Source: JBEKHI01 sp050012355 (GTDB taxonomy: Bacteria > Actinomycetota > Actinomycetes > Streptosporangiales > Streptosporangiaceae). Taken from it: DNA of 9,322 bases. Numbering within the stretch: position 1 is the stretch's first letter; the number at the start of each line of letters is the position of its first letter. The stretch spans positions 1 through 9,322 of the forward strand of contig JBEKHI010000337.1 in the NCBI GenBank assembly GCA_050012355.1, given 5' to 3'. The translations under genes and the position numbers were made by a program. Shown here in pieces: positions 1 through 7,838 of the stretch. The notes below the pieces were generated by a model that was not told the DNA's origin, searched no databases, and saw only the letters and a program-made list of their open reading frames with translations.

Positions 1-1
1 C

Positions 2-1480
2 TACGCGCAATGCAGCCAAGAGGTCAGCGTCCAGCCGAGTTCCTCCTACACGCTGACCGGCTGGGTCGAGGGCGACTACGTGTTCCTCGGCGAGAACGGG
101 ACCGGCACGGCCGATAGCGACGACTGGACGCCATCGGCGACCTCGTGGTCGGAGTTGTCGGTCAGCTTCAGCACCGGCTCGGACACGACAAGCGTGAGCA
201 TCTACATCAACGGCTGGTACGCGCAGCCAACGTTCTACGCCGATGACCTGTCGCTGACCGGCCCGGCGGGCAGTGGCGGAGGCGGGGGCAGCGGAACAAC
301 GGCCCCGAGCGCCCCGACGAACCTCGCGGTCACCGGGACAACGTCGTCTTCGGTCTCGCTGTCCTGGACTGCGCCATCCGGAACGGTCACCGGGTACTAC
401 GTCTACGAGGACGGCAGCGAGGTCTCGACCGTAACCGGCATCAGCACCACCATCACCGGCCTGTCCGCCTCGACCTCGTACACCTTCGCGGTAGCCGCGT
501 ATAACTCGGCGGGGGCATCGGCGGAGTCCAACGAGGTCAGCGCGACCACCGCATCTTCAGGCGGAGGAGGCGGGGGCAGCAGCGGGCTGCCCGCGCACGT
601 ACTGATGGGCTACTGGCAGGACTTCACCAACGGCGCGACACCGCTCACCCTGGCCGACGTGCCGACCAGCTACAACCTCGTCGCCGTGGCGTTCGGCGAT
701 TCTGACGACACCGCCGGGCAGGTCACGTTCAGCCTCGACTCGACGCTGGCCTCCGACCTCGGCGGGTACACCCAGCAGCAGTTCATCGATGACATCCAAA
801 CGCTCCAGGCCCGCGGCCAGAAGGTGATCCTGTCCGTCGGCGGAGCGGACGGCACGATCGAGGTCGACGACGCGGCCAGCGCCAGCGCCTTCGCCAGCAG
901 TGTCTACTCGCTGATCCAGGAGTACGGGTTCAACGGGGTCGACATCGACCTGGAGAACGGCGTCAACCCGACGTACATGGCGTCCGCACTGGAGCAACTG
1001 GAGTCCGACGTCGGCTCTAGCCTCATCATCACGCTCGCGCCGCAGACGGTGGACACCCAGTCGACCGGAGACGACTACTTCGAGCTGGCGCTGGACATCC
1101 AGAGCATCCTCACGATGATCAATACGCAGTACTACAACTCGGGCACCATGGACGGCTGCGACGGGAACGTCTACGCCGAGGGCACCGAGAACTTCATGAC
1201 CGCGCTCGCCTGCACCGAGCTGGAGGGCGGGCTGTCACCGTCCCAGGTCGGGCTGGGGCTGCCGGCGTCGACCTCGGCGGCTGGCAGCGGGTACGTCGCT
1301 CCGTCGGTCGTGAACGACGCGCTGGATTGCCTCGCCACGCTGGAGAACTGCGGTAGTTTCGTGCCGCCGCAAGCGTGGCCAGGGATCAGGGGCGTGATGA
1401 CCTGGTCCATCAACTGGGACGCGCCGAACGGCTACAACTTCGCCGACACGGTGGCACCGTACCTCTCCACATTGCCGTAA
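2..1480 (+). CDS. Secreted modular chitinase, CBM-FnIII-GH18 (5' partial)
   Basis: Endo-acting glycoside hydrolase family 18 enzyme, expected to act outside the cell on chitin. The reading frame is open at the left edge, so the signal peptide and the start of the first module are missing; 492 residues are visible. In order: the end of a beta-sandwich carbohydrate-binding module (about 1-88, ending in a YADDLSLTGP-type strand), a Gly-rich linker, a fibronectin type III domain (about 101-183), a second Gly-rich linker, and the GH18 barrel (about 196-492). Catalytic evidence is the KVILSVGG strand followed by NGVDIDLE at 311-318, with the proton donor Glu318 (codon at 953) and Asp314 and Asp316 present. 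A QYYN segment (about 376-379) and a late barrel Trp (GVMTWSINWD, about 468) also fit the family. The first Asp of the usual DGxDxDxE motif is Asn311. It converges on the next gene. Family assignment is firm; the exact substrate is inferred. Confidence 0.95.
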   Translation, partial: YAQCSQEVSVQPSSSYTLTGWVEGDYVFLGENGTGTADSDDWTPSATSWSELSVSFSTGSDTTSVSIYINGWYAQPTFYADDLSLTGPAGSGGGGGSGTTAPSAPTNLAVTGTTSSSVSLSWTAPSGTVTGYYVYEDGSEVSTVTGISTTITGLSASTSYTFAVAAYNSAGASAESNEVSATTASSGGGGGGSSGLPAHVLMGYWQDFTNGATPLTLADVPTSYNLVAVAFGDSDDTAGQVTFSLDSTLASDLGGYTQQQFIDDIQTLQARGQKVILSVGGADGTIEVDDAASASAFASSVYSLIQEYGFNGVDIDLENGVNPTYMASALEQLESDVGSSLIITLAPQTVDTQSTGDDYFELALDIQSILTMINTQYYNSGTMDGCDGNVYAEGTENFMTALACTELEGGLSPSQVGLGLPASTSAAGSGYVAPSVVNDALDCLATLENCGSFVPPQAWPGIRGVMTWSINWDAPNGYNFADTVAPYLSTLP

Positions 1481-1484
1481 ATCA

Positions 1485-1524
1485 CATCGCCGCCGGGTGG
1501 GCTTGGGCTCACCCGGTGGCGATG
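1485..1524 (+). terminator. Hairpin terminator at the convergent gene junction
   Basis: A 15-base arm at 1485-1499 pairs with 1510-1524 around a 10-base loop. Fourteen pairs are Watson-Crick, and 1492/1517 is G.U in + strand RNA. Two more G-C pairs (1501/1508 and 1502/1507) can form inside the loop. It starts 4 bases after the chitinase stop. No U-run follows, which is common for terminators of high-GC actinobacteria. In minus-strand RNA the same position is a C/A mismatch, so the fold is better for the chitinase transcript. The right arm lies inside the 3' end of the opposite gene. It is read as a terminator from fold and position only. Confidence 0.65.
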
Positions 1525-4500
1525 GCGAAGATATGCATCGAGACCGTGCTGGTGCTCACCGCCGTGCCGCTGACGTCGGGGAGCGAGATGGCGGCGATGG
1601 TCTTGCCGCTGTCCAGCGTCACGAAGGCCGCGAACAGGCTCGGCGTGCGCGCCGCTCCGGTGGTGGTGCGGTTGAAATACGACGTGGTGGCCACCAGGGC
1701 GTCCCCGTTGACCGGCGTCGCGGTGATCCAGTTCGGGTACTCGATCGTGAACGACTGCGTGCTTCCGTCCGTGTAGGTGATCGTGCCGCTGCCCGAAGCA
1801 TCGCCGTTGTTCGCGACGCCGAGGAAGCCGAGCGTGCCGCCGGACCCGGAGAACGCGATGACCTGGCCGCTGGCCACCACGTTGTCGGATTCGCCGGCCG
1901 CCACGTCCGGCCAGCTGAAGGAAACCCCGCCGGAGGTGACCTGCCCGCCCGGAGTGATCCCGACGTCGGCCAGCGCGGTGGCGGAGAAGCTGTTGCCGTA
2001 CCCGTCGAAGTTGCCGGGGGTGTGGTCGCTGTCAGCGGTGATGCCGACGTTGTCGAACGCGTCCGCCAGTGCCGCGTAGGGAATGGTGACCTGCAGGTAG
2101 GAACCGGGAGCACCGACAACGTTGATCGGGACCGTGACCGTCGCCGGAGCCGCCGTCGAGGAGACCGCCACGGTGAGCGCGACGGTGGAACTCCGGCCGG
2201 GGGCTAGCGAGGGCGAGCCGGAACCGGGACTCACTGTGATCCCCGTCGGCGCGACCGCCGTCCAGTCCACGGTGAGCCGTTCCTTGCTGGTGTTCGTATT
2301 GGTCAGCGTGATCGCCGCGGACTGGCCGGCGCTGATCACCGCCGCGTCTGGGGTCACCGCCGTGGCGACCGGCGGCTCGGCGGCGAACAGCACCGCGAAG
2401 ACGGCACCGAGCGTCGGGTGCGCCTTCACGCCGCTGACCTCCACGGCGGTGTCCGTGCTGTACCGGTCGCCGTAGGGGACGAGGGACGGGGTGTCATTGA
2501 CGTACGCGACGTCCCGGTTGAGCATCTCAGTGGCGATCGGGTAGTCCCTGAGCCACGCGGGGATGTACAGGTTCCACGCGACCTTGGACAGCCCACCGGA
2601 GTCGGTCTGCAGCGGCAGCCCGTAGGGTTCCAGCTGGGTGAGGTAGAAGTCGGACTGCAGTGCCTTCACCGAATCGGGGACCAGATGCTCGCCGATCACC
2701 ACCTCGTAGAAGGCGTTGTAGATGGTCGTCCAGGTGCCGGACGCGCCCTGCTCCAGATTCAGGTAGTCACCCGACGGGTCGAGCGACAGTTTGTACCACG
2801 GCTCGACGTTGTCCTTGGCCGCCTTCAGCCACGCGGCCGCGTTCGTCTCGTCGCCGAGGATCCCGGCGATCTGGCTGGCCGCCGCCAGGCCGATGATCGC
2901 CTTGATACCGAGGTTGGTTCCGCCAGTGGGCGTGAGGTAGTCGGGTGCCCAGTCATCGGTGGTGAGCTGAGTCGCGGGCGTCGGCACCTGGGTGAGCAGG
3001 TACTGCGCCCACTGAGTCCACAGCAGCTGCCACTTGGCCAGGAACGGCCTGGCCGTCGCGGCGCCGACCCGTCGCGCGTAGGAGGCGGCCATGATGAGCA
3101 TCCCGGCGGATTCCTCGATCGGCATCTGCTCGCCATTGCCTGGCGCGCGGCCCGGCGCCACCGGGTATACCCCCAGGTCGTGCACGCAGTACCTGGTCTG
3201 CGAGTCTTCCCAGGACGGGATGTCCGCCCATAGCGACTCGTCCTGCCAGCCCGGGGACGCGCACCAGCTGAGGATGGGCTCCATCTCCAGCGGGATGAAC
3301 TCCGGGTCCAGCCACAGCCACATGAGGTAAGCCTGGTCGAAGATGTCGACACTGTTGACGTCGCCGTCCGAGGAGATCTCCTTACCCAGCACCCACGGGC
3401 TACCGTCCGGGCTGATCGCGACCTCCATTCCGCCGTAGCACTGCCGCGCGGCGAGCGCGCAGAGGGCGGAGTACCCGGGGCCGGCCGCGTAGGTCGCGGC
3501 GCCCTCGATCTTCGCGTCGAGCGCGGCGGCCCGGATACGCGCGGCTGACGCGTCGGCGAGGAAGAAGTCGGCGACCTCCGTCCAGTCCTGCCAGTACTTG
3601 GTCCACCACGGAAGGATCGGCGTGGCGTCCGGGCCGTAGCTGATCAGCGGCGTGCGGACGTGACCGATGGCGTAGCTGACCGACTGCTCCGCGCCGGTGA
3701 CGGTGCCCAGGTCGCTGGCGAACGCGAACACCGGCTGGTCGTCGTCGACGGCGCGGTAATCGGTGTCGTTCGTGTCACTGAGGCTGCCCGCGGTCGTGAA
3801 CTGGTTCCTGACGTCGACGGCATACCCGGACTGGTAGGTCAGGTTCCTGGCGAGCGGAGATCCCCAGATCGCACTCCCCCAGTTCGCCATCTGGGTGTCT
3901 TCGGTCAGCGGGTCCGGGGTCTGCAGCTGCACGGACCAGTAGCGGTTGAGCCTGGTCGTGCTGGCGTCCCAGGTGATGACATCGGATTCATCGGAGGACG
4001 CCCACTCGCCGGTGATGTCGGCGTACAACCTCACCGTATGGGCGGCGCCGTCGATGGCGCGCACGCTGACGGTCAGCAGTGTGAACGGCACGGACTCGCG
4101 CTTCAGGTCCCCCGGTTCGATCGGTGACAGCCACTCGGCGGTCAACTCGACGCCACCCGCGTTGAGCGTGAAGATGGACCTGGTGGCGGTGACCTGCAGG
4201 GACGTCTGGGTCAAGGCGGTAGCGCCGGGCTGGCCCGCCCAGGCGTAAACCTGTCCATCGATGCTGACCAGCCCGGCGAACCCGCGGTCATTGCCGTACC
4301 AGAACTGCGGGACGGCCGACGTCAGGTCCGTCGCCGGCAGCCACGTCGACAAGTACGGGGAACGCACAGCGAGCGGTACGGACGGCGGACGGACCTCCGC
4401 GCCGCCGAGCAAAATGGCCGGTGCCTGCGTGGCCGCGGCGGACTTGGCTGCCGTGCTCGTACTCGTGGCGGCCGCGGCGCGCTGCGCGTCCAGTAGTCCG

Positions 4501-4571
4501 TTCACGGGCGCCAAGGCGGCCGCGGCGCTGACGGCCTTGAGGAAGGTCCTACGATGCGGGCGACTGGACAT
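1509..4571 (-). CDS. Tat-exported GtaA-family protein (DUF5127/DUF4965/DUF1793) with NEW3 and C-terminal beta module
   Basis: Secreted protein of 1020 residues resembling fungal glutaminase A (GtaA) and its bacterial relatives. A Tat signal (RPHRRTFLK at 4-12, then an Ala-rich hydrophobic stretch) leads. An N-terminal beta domain follows (about 60-320; PPSVPLAVRSPYLSTWLP is a family hallmark), then an alpha-helical barrel-like domain (about 330-730) with KEISSDGDVNSVD (397-409), HDLGVYP (464-470), QMPIEESAGM (482-491) and TNLGIKAIIGLAA (552-564). Residues about 735-818 look like a NEW3 (alpha-galactosidase-associated) domain. Residues about 835-1000 look like the beta-rich module (NFDGYGNSFSA) seen at the C terminus of actinobacterial glycosidases. 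The ATG at 4571 was chosen because GAGGAG lies 6 bases upstream and the twin-Arg signal follows at once; an in-frame ATG at 4619 overlaps the predicted -10 box. 'Glutaminase' is the family name only; a glycosidase role is equally possible. Confidence 0.9.
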   Translation of the reverse strand: MSSRPHRRTFLKAVSAAAALAPVNGLLDAQRAAAATSTSTAAKSAAATQAPAILLGGAEVRPPSVPLAVRSPYLSTWLPATDLTSAVPQFWYGNDRGFAGLVSIDGQVYAWAGQPGATALTQTSLQVTATRSIFTLNAGGVELTAEWLSPIEPGDLKRESVPFTLLTVSVRAIDGAAHTVRLYADITGEWASSDESDVITWDASTTRLNRYWSVQLQTPDPLTEDTQMANWGSAIWGSPLARNLTYQSGYAVDVRNQFTTAGSLSDTNDTDYRAVDDDQPVFAFASDLGTVTGAEQSVSYAIGHVRTPLISYGPDATPILPWWTKYWQDWTEVADFFLADASAARIRAAALDAKIEGAATYAAGPGYSALCALAARQCYGGMEVAISPDGSPWVLGKEISSDGDVNSVDIFDQAYLMWLWLDPEFIPLEMEPILSWCASPGWQDESLWADIPSWEDSQTRYCVHDLGVYPVAPGRAPGNGEQMPIEESAGMLIMAASYARRVGAATARPFLAKWQLLWTQWAQYLLTQVPTPATQLTTDDWAPDYLTPTGGTNLGIKAIIGLAAASQIAGILGDETNAAAWLKAAKDNVEPWYKLSLDPSGDYLNLEQGASGTWTTIYNAFYEVVIGEHLVPDSVKALQSDFYLTQLEPYGLPLQTDSGGLSKVAWNLYIPAWLRDYPIATEMLNRDVAYVNDTPSLVPYGDRYSTDTAVEVSGVKAHPTLGAVFAVLFAAEPPVATAVTPDAAVISAGQSAAITLTNTNTSKERLTVDWTAVAPTGITVSPGSGSPSLAPGRSSTVALTVAVSSTAAPATVTVPINVVGAPGSYLQVTIPYAALADAFDNVGITADSDHTPGNFDGYGNSFSATALADVGITPGGQVTSGGVSFSWPDVAAGESDNVVASGQVIAFSGSGGTLGFLGVANNGDASGSGTITYTDGSTQSFTIEYPNWITATPVNGDALVATTSYFNRTTTGAARTPSLFAAFVTLDSGKTIAAISLPDVSGTAVSTSTVSMHIFAIATG

Positions 4572-4577
4572 GGCGGA

Positions 4578-4583
4578 CTCCTC
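4578..4583 (-). promoter_or_regulatory. Ribosome binding site of the GtaA-like gene
   Basis: GAGGAG on the minus strand, 6 bases before the ATG at 4571. It decides the start: the upstream in-frame ATG at 4619 would add 16 residues in front of the Tat motif and has no comparable site. Confidence 0.8.
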
Positions 4584-4615
4584 GCGGTTTACCCATGTTT
4601 TCGATCGACTTAGTG

Positions 4616-4644
4616 ACATTAACGCGCATTACTGCTGTGATCAA
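4616..4644 (-). promoter_or_regulatory. Predicted promoter of the GtaA-like gene
   Basis: On the minus strand, TTGATC (4639-4644, -35) is followed after 17 bases by TAATGT (4616-4621, -10; it fits TAnnnT). Initiation would fall near 4609, giving a leader of about 38 bases. An imperfect palindrome, TAACGCGCATTA (4620-4631, five of six pairs), overlaps the -10 box. The perfect palindrome TCGATCGA (4601-4608) sits about at the start point. Either could be an operator. Both the boxes and the palindromes are predictions by eye. Confidence 0.45.
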
Positions 4645-4798
4645 GGTGGCGCCAGCGTGATGAGTGCAGTCCCGGTAGTCCGCGATTTCACGGCCCGAGG
4701 AACGCACCGTTGCTGGTTGGTGCGGCCTTGCCCATGCAAGAGTGCGGGTAGTGCAGCACCGACCAGAAACGGCGTACTCGGGTCGGCGGCTTACGGTC

Positions 4799-7096
4799 TC
4801 AGAAGTAGACGGCTTCTTGGCGGGTGTAGGCGCGGCTGCTGAGGGTGTCACGGCGGGCGGCGGCCGGGAACAACGTCGCGACGGTGGCGGCGACGAGTCC
4901 GCAGCCGAGCACGCACGCGATCGTCTCGGGAGACAGGCTGACCGCGATGCCCCAGCCGATACCGCTGGCGGCACCTTGCGCGTTGATCAGCCGCGGCGCG
5001 AGGGCGAGGCCGGCCGCGAGTCCGGCGCTCACCCCGGCCAGGGTGAGGATCATGGCCGACACCACCCTGGTAACGACCACCTGCCGTGGGGTCAGGCCCA
5101 TCGCCTGGAGCACGCCCGCCTCGTTCAGGTGGTCTCGGCGCCCGATCGCGGTGGCGGTGACCAAGTTCGCCAGTCCGGTGAGCGCCAGCACCATCACCGC
5201 GATGACGAGCACCACCCGGACCACCCCGAGTCCGTCGGCCGGGTTGGGCAGGACGTCCACGTCCAACTGCCCGCCCGACGCCGTAAGCAGATAGGACCGC
5301 GCGGCAGTGTCCGACACTCCCGGCTTTAGTTCTACACTCCAAAACGCCGGTTGCGATGCCCCTCCGGCCGCCTTGAGCGCGTCGAGGCCGAAAACCAGCA
5401 CGTCCCCGTTGCCGGTGGCGTCAAGGGCTCTGCCGACGATGTGAAAGATCACCGGGACACCGTCAATGGTGGGGTTGATCCACGCACCGACCTTGACGTG
5501 CAGCAGGTCGAGCAGGGCTTGCCCGGCGACCGCCTCGTCCGCGCTGCGGTACATCCGGCCCTGTGCGATATCGAGCGGGTACGGGTGGCTGGAGTACCCC
5601 ATCGCGTCCGCGACGAAGGTCCCGTTGTCGCCCGGCAGCAGGGGGTCGAACTCGGCGCCCGGGAAGACGCTCTTCACCTGCGGATCCCGGGCCAGGATCG
5701 AGTTGAGCTGCGCGGGCTGGAGACCGCCCGGGCTAACCCGCAGCGTCGCGGCCAGGCCGACGCCGCCCGGGTCGCTGGTGAATGAGCTGATCGTCGACCA
5801 GCACGCCAGCGCGATCGTGATCATCACGGTCGGGATGGCGAGCCCGAGCACTGTCAGTACAGCGGGCATCCGGCGGATCACCGAGTCCCTGGTCCCGAGC
5901 ACGAGGGCGGGCGGCAGTCTCACCAGCAGCGACAGCCGGGTAAGCAGCGACAGGTGGCCGCGCGGCGGCGACGGCCGGACCACGGCAACCGGGGAGACCC
6001 GGCCGGCCCGCCACGCCGGGATGGCGGTCGCGATCGCGACGGTCCCGATCGTGCCCGCCGCGATCAGCGCGGTCGCGGCCGGTGGCAACGAGCCGAAGGT
6101 GACAGAAAGCGTCACCAGCCTGGTGACGCCCAGCCCGAGAGCGGTGCCGATAACGCCGAGCGCGGTCTGCTCGGCGAGCAGCATCCGGACCACCTGTCCG
6201 GGGGTAAACCCGAGCGCTTTCAGCATCGCGAGGTCCCGCCGCTGCAGCAGCACCCGCCCCGCGGTGACGTTGGCGATCGCGCAGGGCGCCGCCACCAGCG
6301 CGATGATCCCGATCAGCGCGAGCAGCAGCCCGAGCAGCCGGTCATCGCTGGCCATGGAGTTCATCACCTCCTGGCTGGTGACGACCCGCTCTACCGGCGA
6401 GGATTCGCTCGCGCCGTTATAGGCGTCAAAAATTTCCTGGACGGCCACGCCTGAATCGTTCGGGTCGGTGAGCCGGAGCCCGACAACCTCCTCGGTCTCG
6501 CTGGCTACCGGCTCGACGCGATTCAGCAGCGGGGCCTGAACCCAGATCAGCCCGGGAGTCCACTGCGGGTAGAACCCCTGATCGGCGGTGCCCGCGATGC
6601 CGATGACCCGCATGCTGACCTGCGTGCCGTCAATGCCGTCAACGGTGATCAGCGATCCGGTCCCGATGCGCGCCGCGGTGGCGAACGACTGCTCGACCAC
6701 AACGCCGTCCGGGCTGCCGGCTCGCAGCCAGCTGCCGCCGGTGACGAGCGGCGCGGACATGGCCGACGGAGTCGCGGTCATCGCGAGCAGTTCGGCGGGA
6801 AGCCGCTGGCCATCGGTGATCATCGTGGCGGGCGCGGCCGCGCCGGGGCCGGAGACCGCCTTGACCCCGGTGAGGGTGGCGAGCGGTCGTACCGGAGTGC
6901 CGGCTTTCAGGTAGACGGTGACGTCGGCGCCGTGCGTGCGGGCGAACAGTGCGCTCCACGGATCGATTGCGCCGGCGAGCAGCATGGTCGCCAGGATGAG
7001 CGCGGTGACCACGCCGGTTACCACGCCGACGGTGGCGATGGCCTGCGCGCGCCTGGCCCGCAGGTCGGCTCGCACCCACCGCAGCGTGCCGCGCAC
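4799..7096 (-). CDS. ABC transporter permease with two FtsX domains
   Basis: Integral membrane subunit of an ATP-driven exporter or mechanotransmission system, 765 residues. Eight hydrophobic segments can be picked out: about 22-44, 254-276, 303-333, 343-362, 410-434, 624-647, 675-699 and 724-746. This gives two halves of one helix, a large extracytoplasmic domain and three helices. Each half has the FtsX coupling segment: RRDLAMLKALGFTPGQVV (286-303) and RRDHLNEAGVLQAMGLTP (653-670). The internal duplication suggests that one polypeptide supplies both membrane halves, as LolC and LolE do together. The GTG start is 7 bases past the stop of the ATPase gene. GAGAGG lies 11 bases upstream, inside that gene, so translation is probably coupled. 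Substrate is unknown: lipids, peptides, antibiotics and lipoproteins are all known for the wider family. No separate periplasmic adaptor gene is present here. Confidence 0.93.
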   Translation of the reverse strand: MRGTLRWVRADLRARRAQAIATVGVVTGVVTALILATMLLAGAIDPWSALFARTHGADVTVYLKAGTPVRPLATLTGVKAVSGPGAAAPATMITDGQRLPAELLAMTATPSAMSAPLVTGGSWLRAGSPDGVVVEQSFATAARIGTGSLITVDGIDGTQVSMRVIGIAGTADQGFYPQWTPGLIWVQAPLLNRVEPVASETEEVVGLRLTDPNDSGVAVQEIFDAYNGASESSPVERVVTSQEVMNSMASDDRLLGLLLALIGIIALVAAPCAIANVTAGRVLLQRRDLAMLKALGFTPGQVVRMLLAEQTALGVIGTALGLGVTRLVTLSVTFGSLPPAATALIAAGTIGTVAIATAIPAWRAGRVSPVAVVRPSPPRGHLSLLTRLSLLVRLPPALVLGTRDSVIRRMPAVLTVLGLAIPTVMITIALACWSTISSFTSDPGGVGLAATLRVSPGGLQPAQLNSILARDPQVKSVFPGAEFDPLLPGDNGTFVADAMGYSSHPYPLDIAQGRMYRSADEAVAGQALLDLLHVKVGAWINPTIDGVPVIFHIVGRALDATGNGDVLVFGLDALKAAGGASQPAFWSVELKPGVSDTAARSYLLTASGGQLDVDVLPNPADGLGVVRVVLVIAVMVLALTGLANLVTATAIGRRDHLNEAGVLQAMGLTPRQVVVTRVVSAMILTLAGVSAGLAAGLALAPRLINAQGAASGIGWGIAVSLSPETIACVLGCGLVAATVATLFPAAARRDTLSSRAYTRQEAVYF

Positions 7097-7103
7097 GGCA
7101 GCG

Positions 7104-7838
7104 TCAGCCTCTCAGCTCGAGGACACTCCGCAGGGAGCCGCCGGGCGGCGAACCCGGTTGCATGGCCGCGTCGTCGGCGATCATTCCGTCGAAGAGGTTG
7201 ATCACCCGGTCCGCCTGGCTGGCCACCCGGGCGTCGTGCGTGACAAGCACGATCGCCTGGCCCTTGGCATGCTCGCCGCGCAGCAGTCGCAGCACGTCCC
7301 TGGTGCTGGCGCTGTCCAGGCTGCCGGTCGGCTCGTCGGCGAGCAGCAGGCACGGCGAGTTCGCCAGTGCACGGGCCAGCGCGACGCGCTGCTGCTCGCC
7401 GCCGGAAAGCTGTGCTGGCGCGGCGCTGGCCTTGTCGGCCAGTCCTAGTTCGTCAAGGAGTTCCTCGCGCCTTTTGCGTGCCTGGCGGCTGCTGGCCCCG
7501 GCGAGCAGCGCGGGCAGTTCCACGTTGTCCGCGACGGTCATTCCGGACAGCAGGTTGAAGAACTGGAAGACGAAGCCGACGTGCTTGCGGCGCAGCACCG
7601 CCCACTGCCCGACCGACAGTTCGTCTACCCGTTTGCCGCGCAGCCAGATCTGCCCGCTAGTCGCCGGTTCCAGCCCGGCCAGGATGTGCAGCAGGGTGGA
7701 TTTTCCCGATCCCGATGATCCCATGATGGCGACGAACTCGCCCGGTGCCACGTCCAGGTCCACGCCGCGCAGTGCTGTGACCCTGGGTGTCCATGTCTTG
7801 ACCAGGCTTCGCGCTTTCAGCAGGACCGGAGCGTTCAC
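7104..7838 (-). CDS. ABC transporter ATP-binding protein, LolD/MacB type
   Basis: Cytoplasmic ATPase that powers the FtsX-type permease encoded just downstream; 244 residues from the chosen start. All nucleotide-binding motifs are intact: Walker A GSSGSGKST (40-48), Q-loop FVFQFFNLL (Gln92), signature LSGGEQQR (144-151), Walker B LLLADEP with Glu169, D-loop GSLD (172-175) and the switch His201 in VTHD. The Q-loop and signature wording are those of the LolD/MacB/FtsE group (MJ0796-like). The start is taken as GTG at 7838: AGGAGG lies 7 bases upstream and the codon overlaps the padR stop as GTGA. The ATG at 7856 adds six residues, sits before that ribosome binding site rather than after it, and is less likely. 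Very likely co-transcribed with padR and the permease. Confidence 0.95.
   Translation of the reverse strand: MNAPVLLKARSLVKTWTPRVTALRGVDLDVAPGEFVAIMGSSGSGKSTLLHILAGLEPATSGQIWLRGKRVDELSVGQWAVLRRKHVGFVFQFFNLLSGMTVADNVELPALLAGASSRQARKRREELLDELGLADKASAAPAQLSGGEQQRVALARALANSPCLLLADEPTGSLDSASTRDVLRLLRGEHAKGQAIVLVTHDARVASQADRVINLFDGMIADDAAMQPGSPPGGSLRSVLELRG

Larger units (their letters stand above)
4572..4798. other. Intergenic region between the exporter operon and the GtaA-like gene
   Basis: These 227 bases lie between two minus-strand genes. The part next to 4571 holds the promoter and ribosome binding site of the GtaA-like gene. The part next to 4798 should end the exporter operon. It holds only weak hairpins: a 6-bp stem 4759-4764/4781-4786 with a 16-base loop, and a 6-bp stem 4703-4708/4719-4724 with a 10-base loop. 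Neither is followed by a U-run. No small gene with a good ribosome binding site was seen. The gap and separate promoter suggest that the GtaA-like gene is its own transcription unit. Confidence 0.6.

Noticed and set aside
281..583. Gly-rich coding repeats flanking the FnIII domain as a possible nucleotide repeat element
   Set aside because: They are short GGC/GGG/GGA codon runs encoding flexible interdomain linkers, normal in modular chitinases.
1497..2475. Several + strand reading frames opposite the 3' part of the GtaA-like gene
   Set aside because: They are antisense to a gene with clear domain homology, have Arg/Gly/Asp-rich low-complexity content typical of shadow frames in high-GC DNA, and no recognisable domain or convincing ribosome binding site.
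4703..4786. Hairpins downstream of the permease gene as an operon terminator
   Set aside because: Only 6-bp stems with 10- to 16-base loops and no U-run; too weak to call, so they are mentioned only in the intergenic entry.
4572..4798. Search for a DasR-type or CebR-type operator near the GtaA-like gene
   Set aside because: No stretch resembles the AGTGGTCTAGACCACT-like or TGGGAGCGCTCCCA-like consensus known from Streptomyces; the palindromes seen are different.
4549..4974. Minus-strand 141-residue frame bridging the permease end and the GtaA-like gene
   Set aside because: Out of frame with both real genes, Ser/Pro/Arg-rich, no domain; it runs through the predicted promoter.
5466..6454. Long + strand frames opposite the FtsX permease
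   Set aside because: Composition is that of frame shadows (Ser/Thr/Arg-rich or Arg/Gly/Asp-rich), and the opposite strand has intact membrane segments and FtsX motifs.
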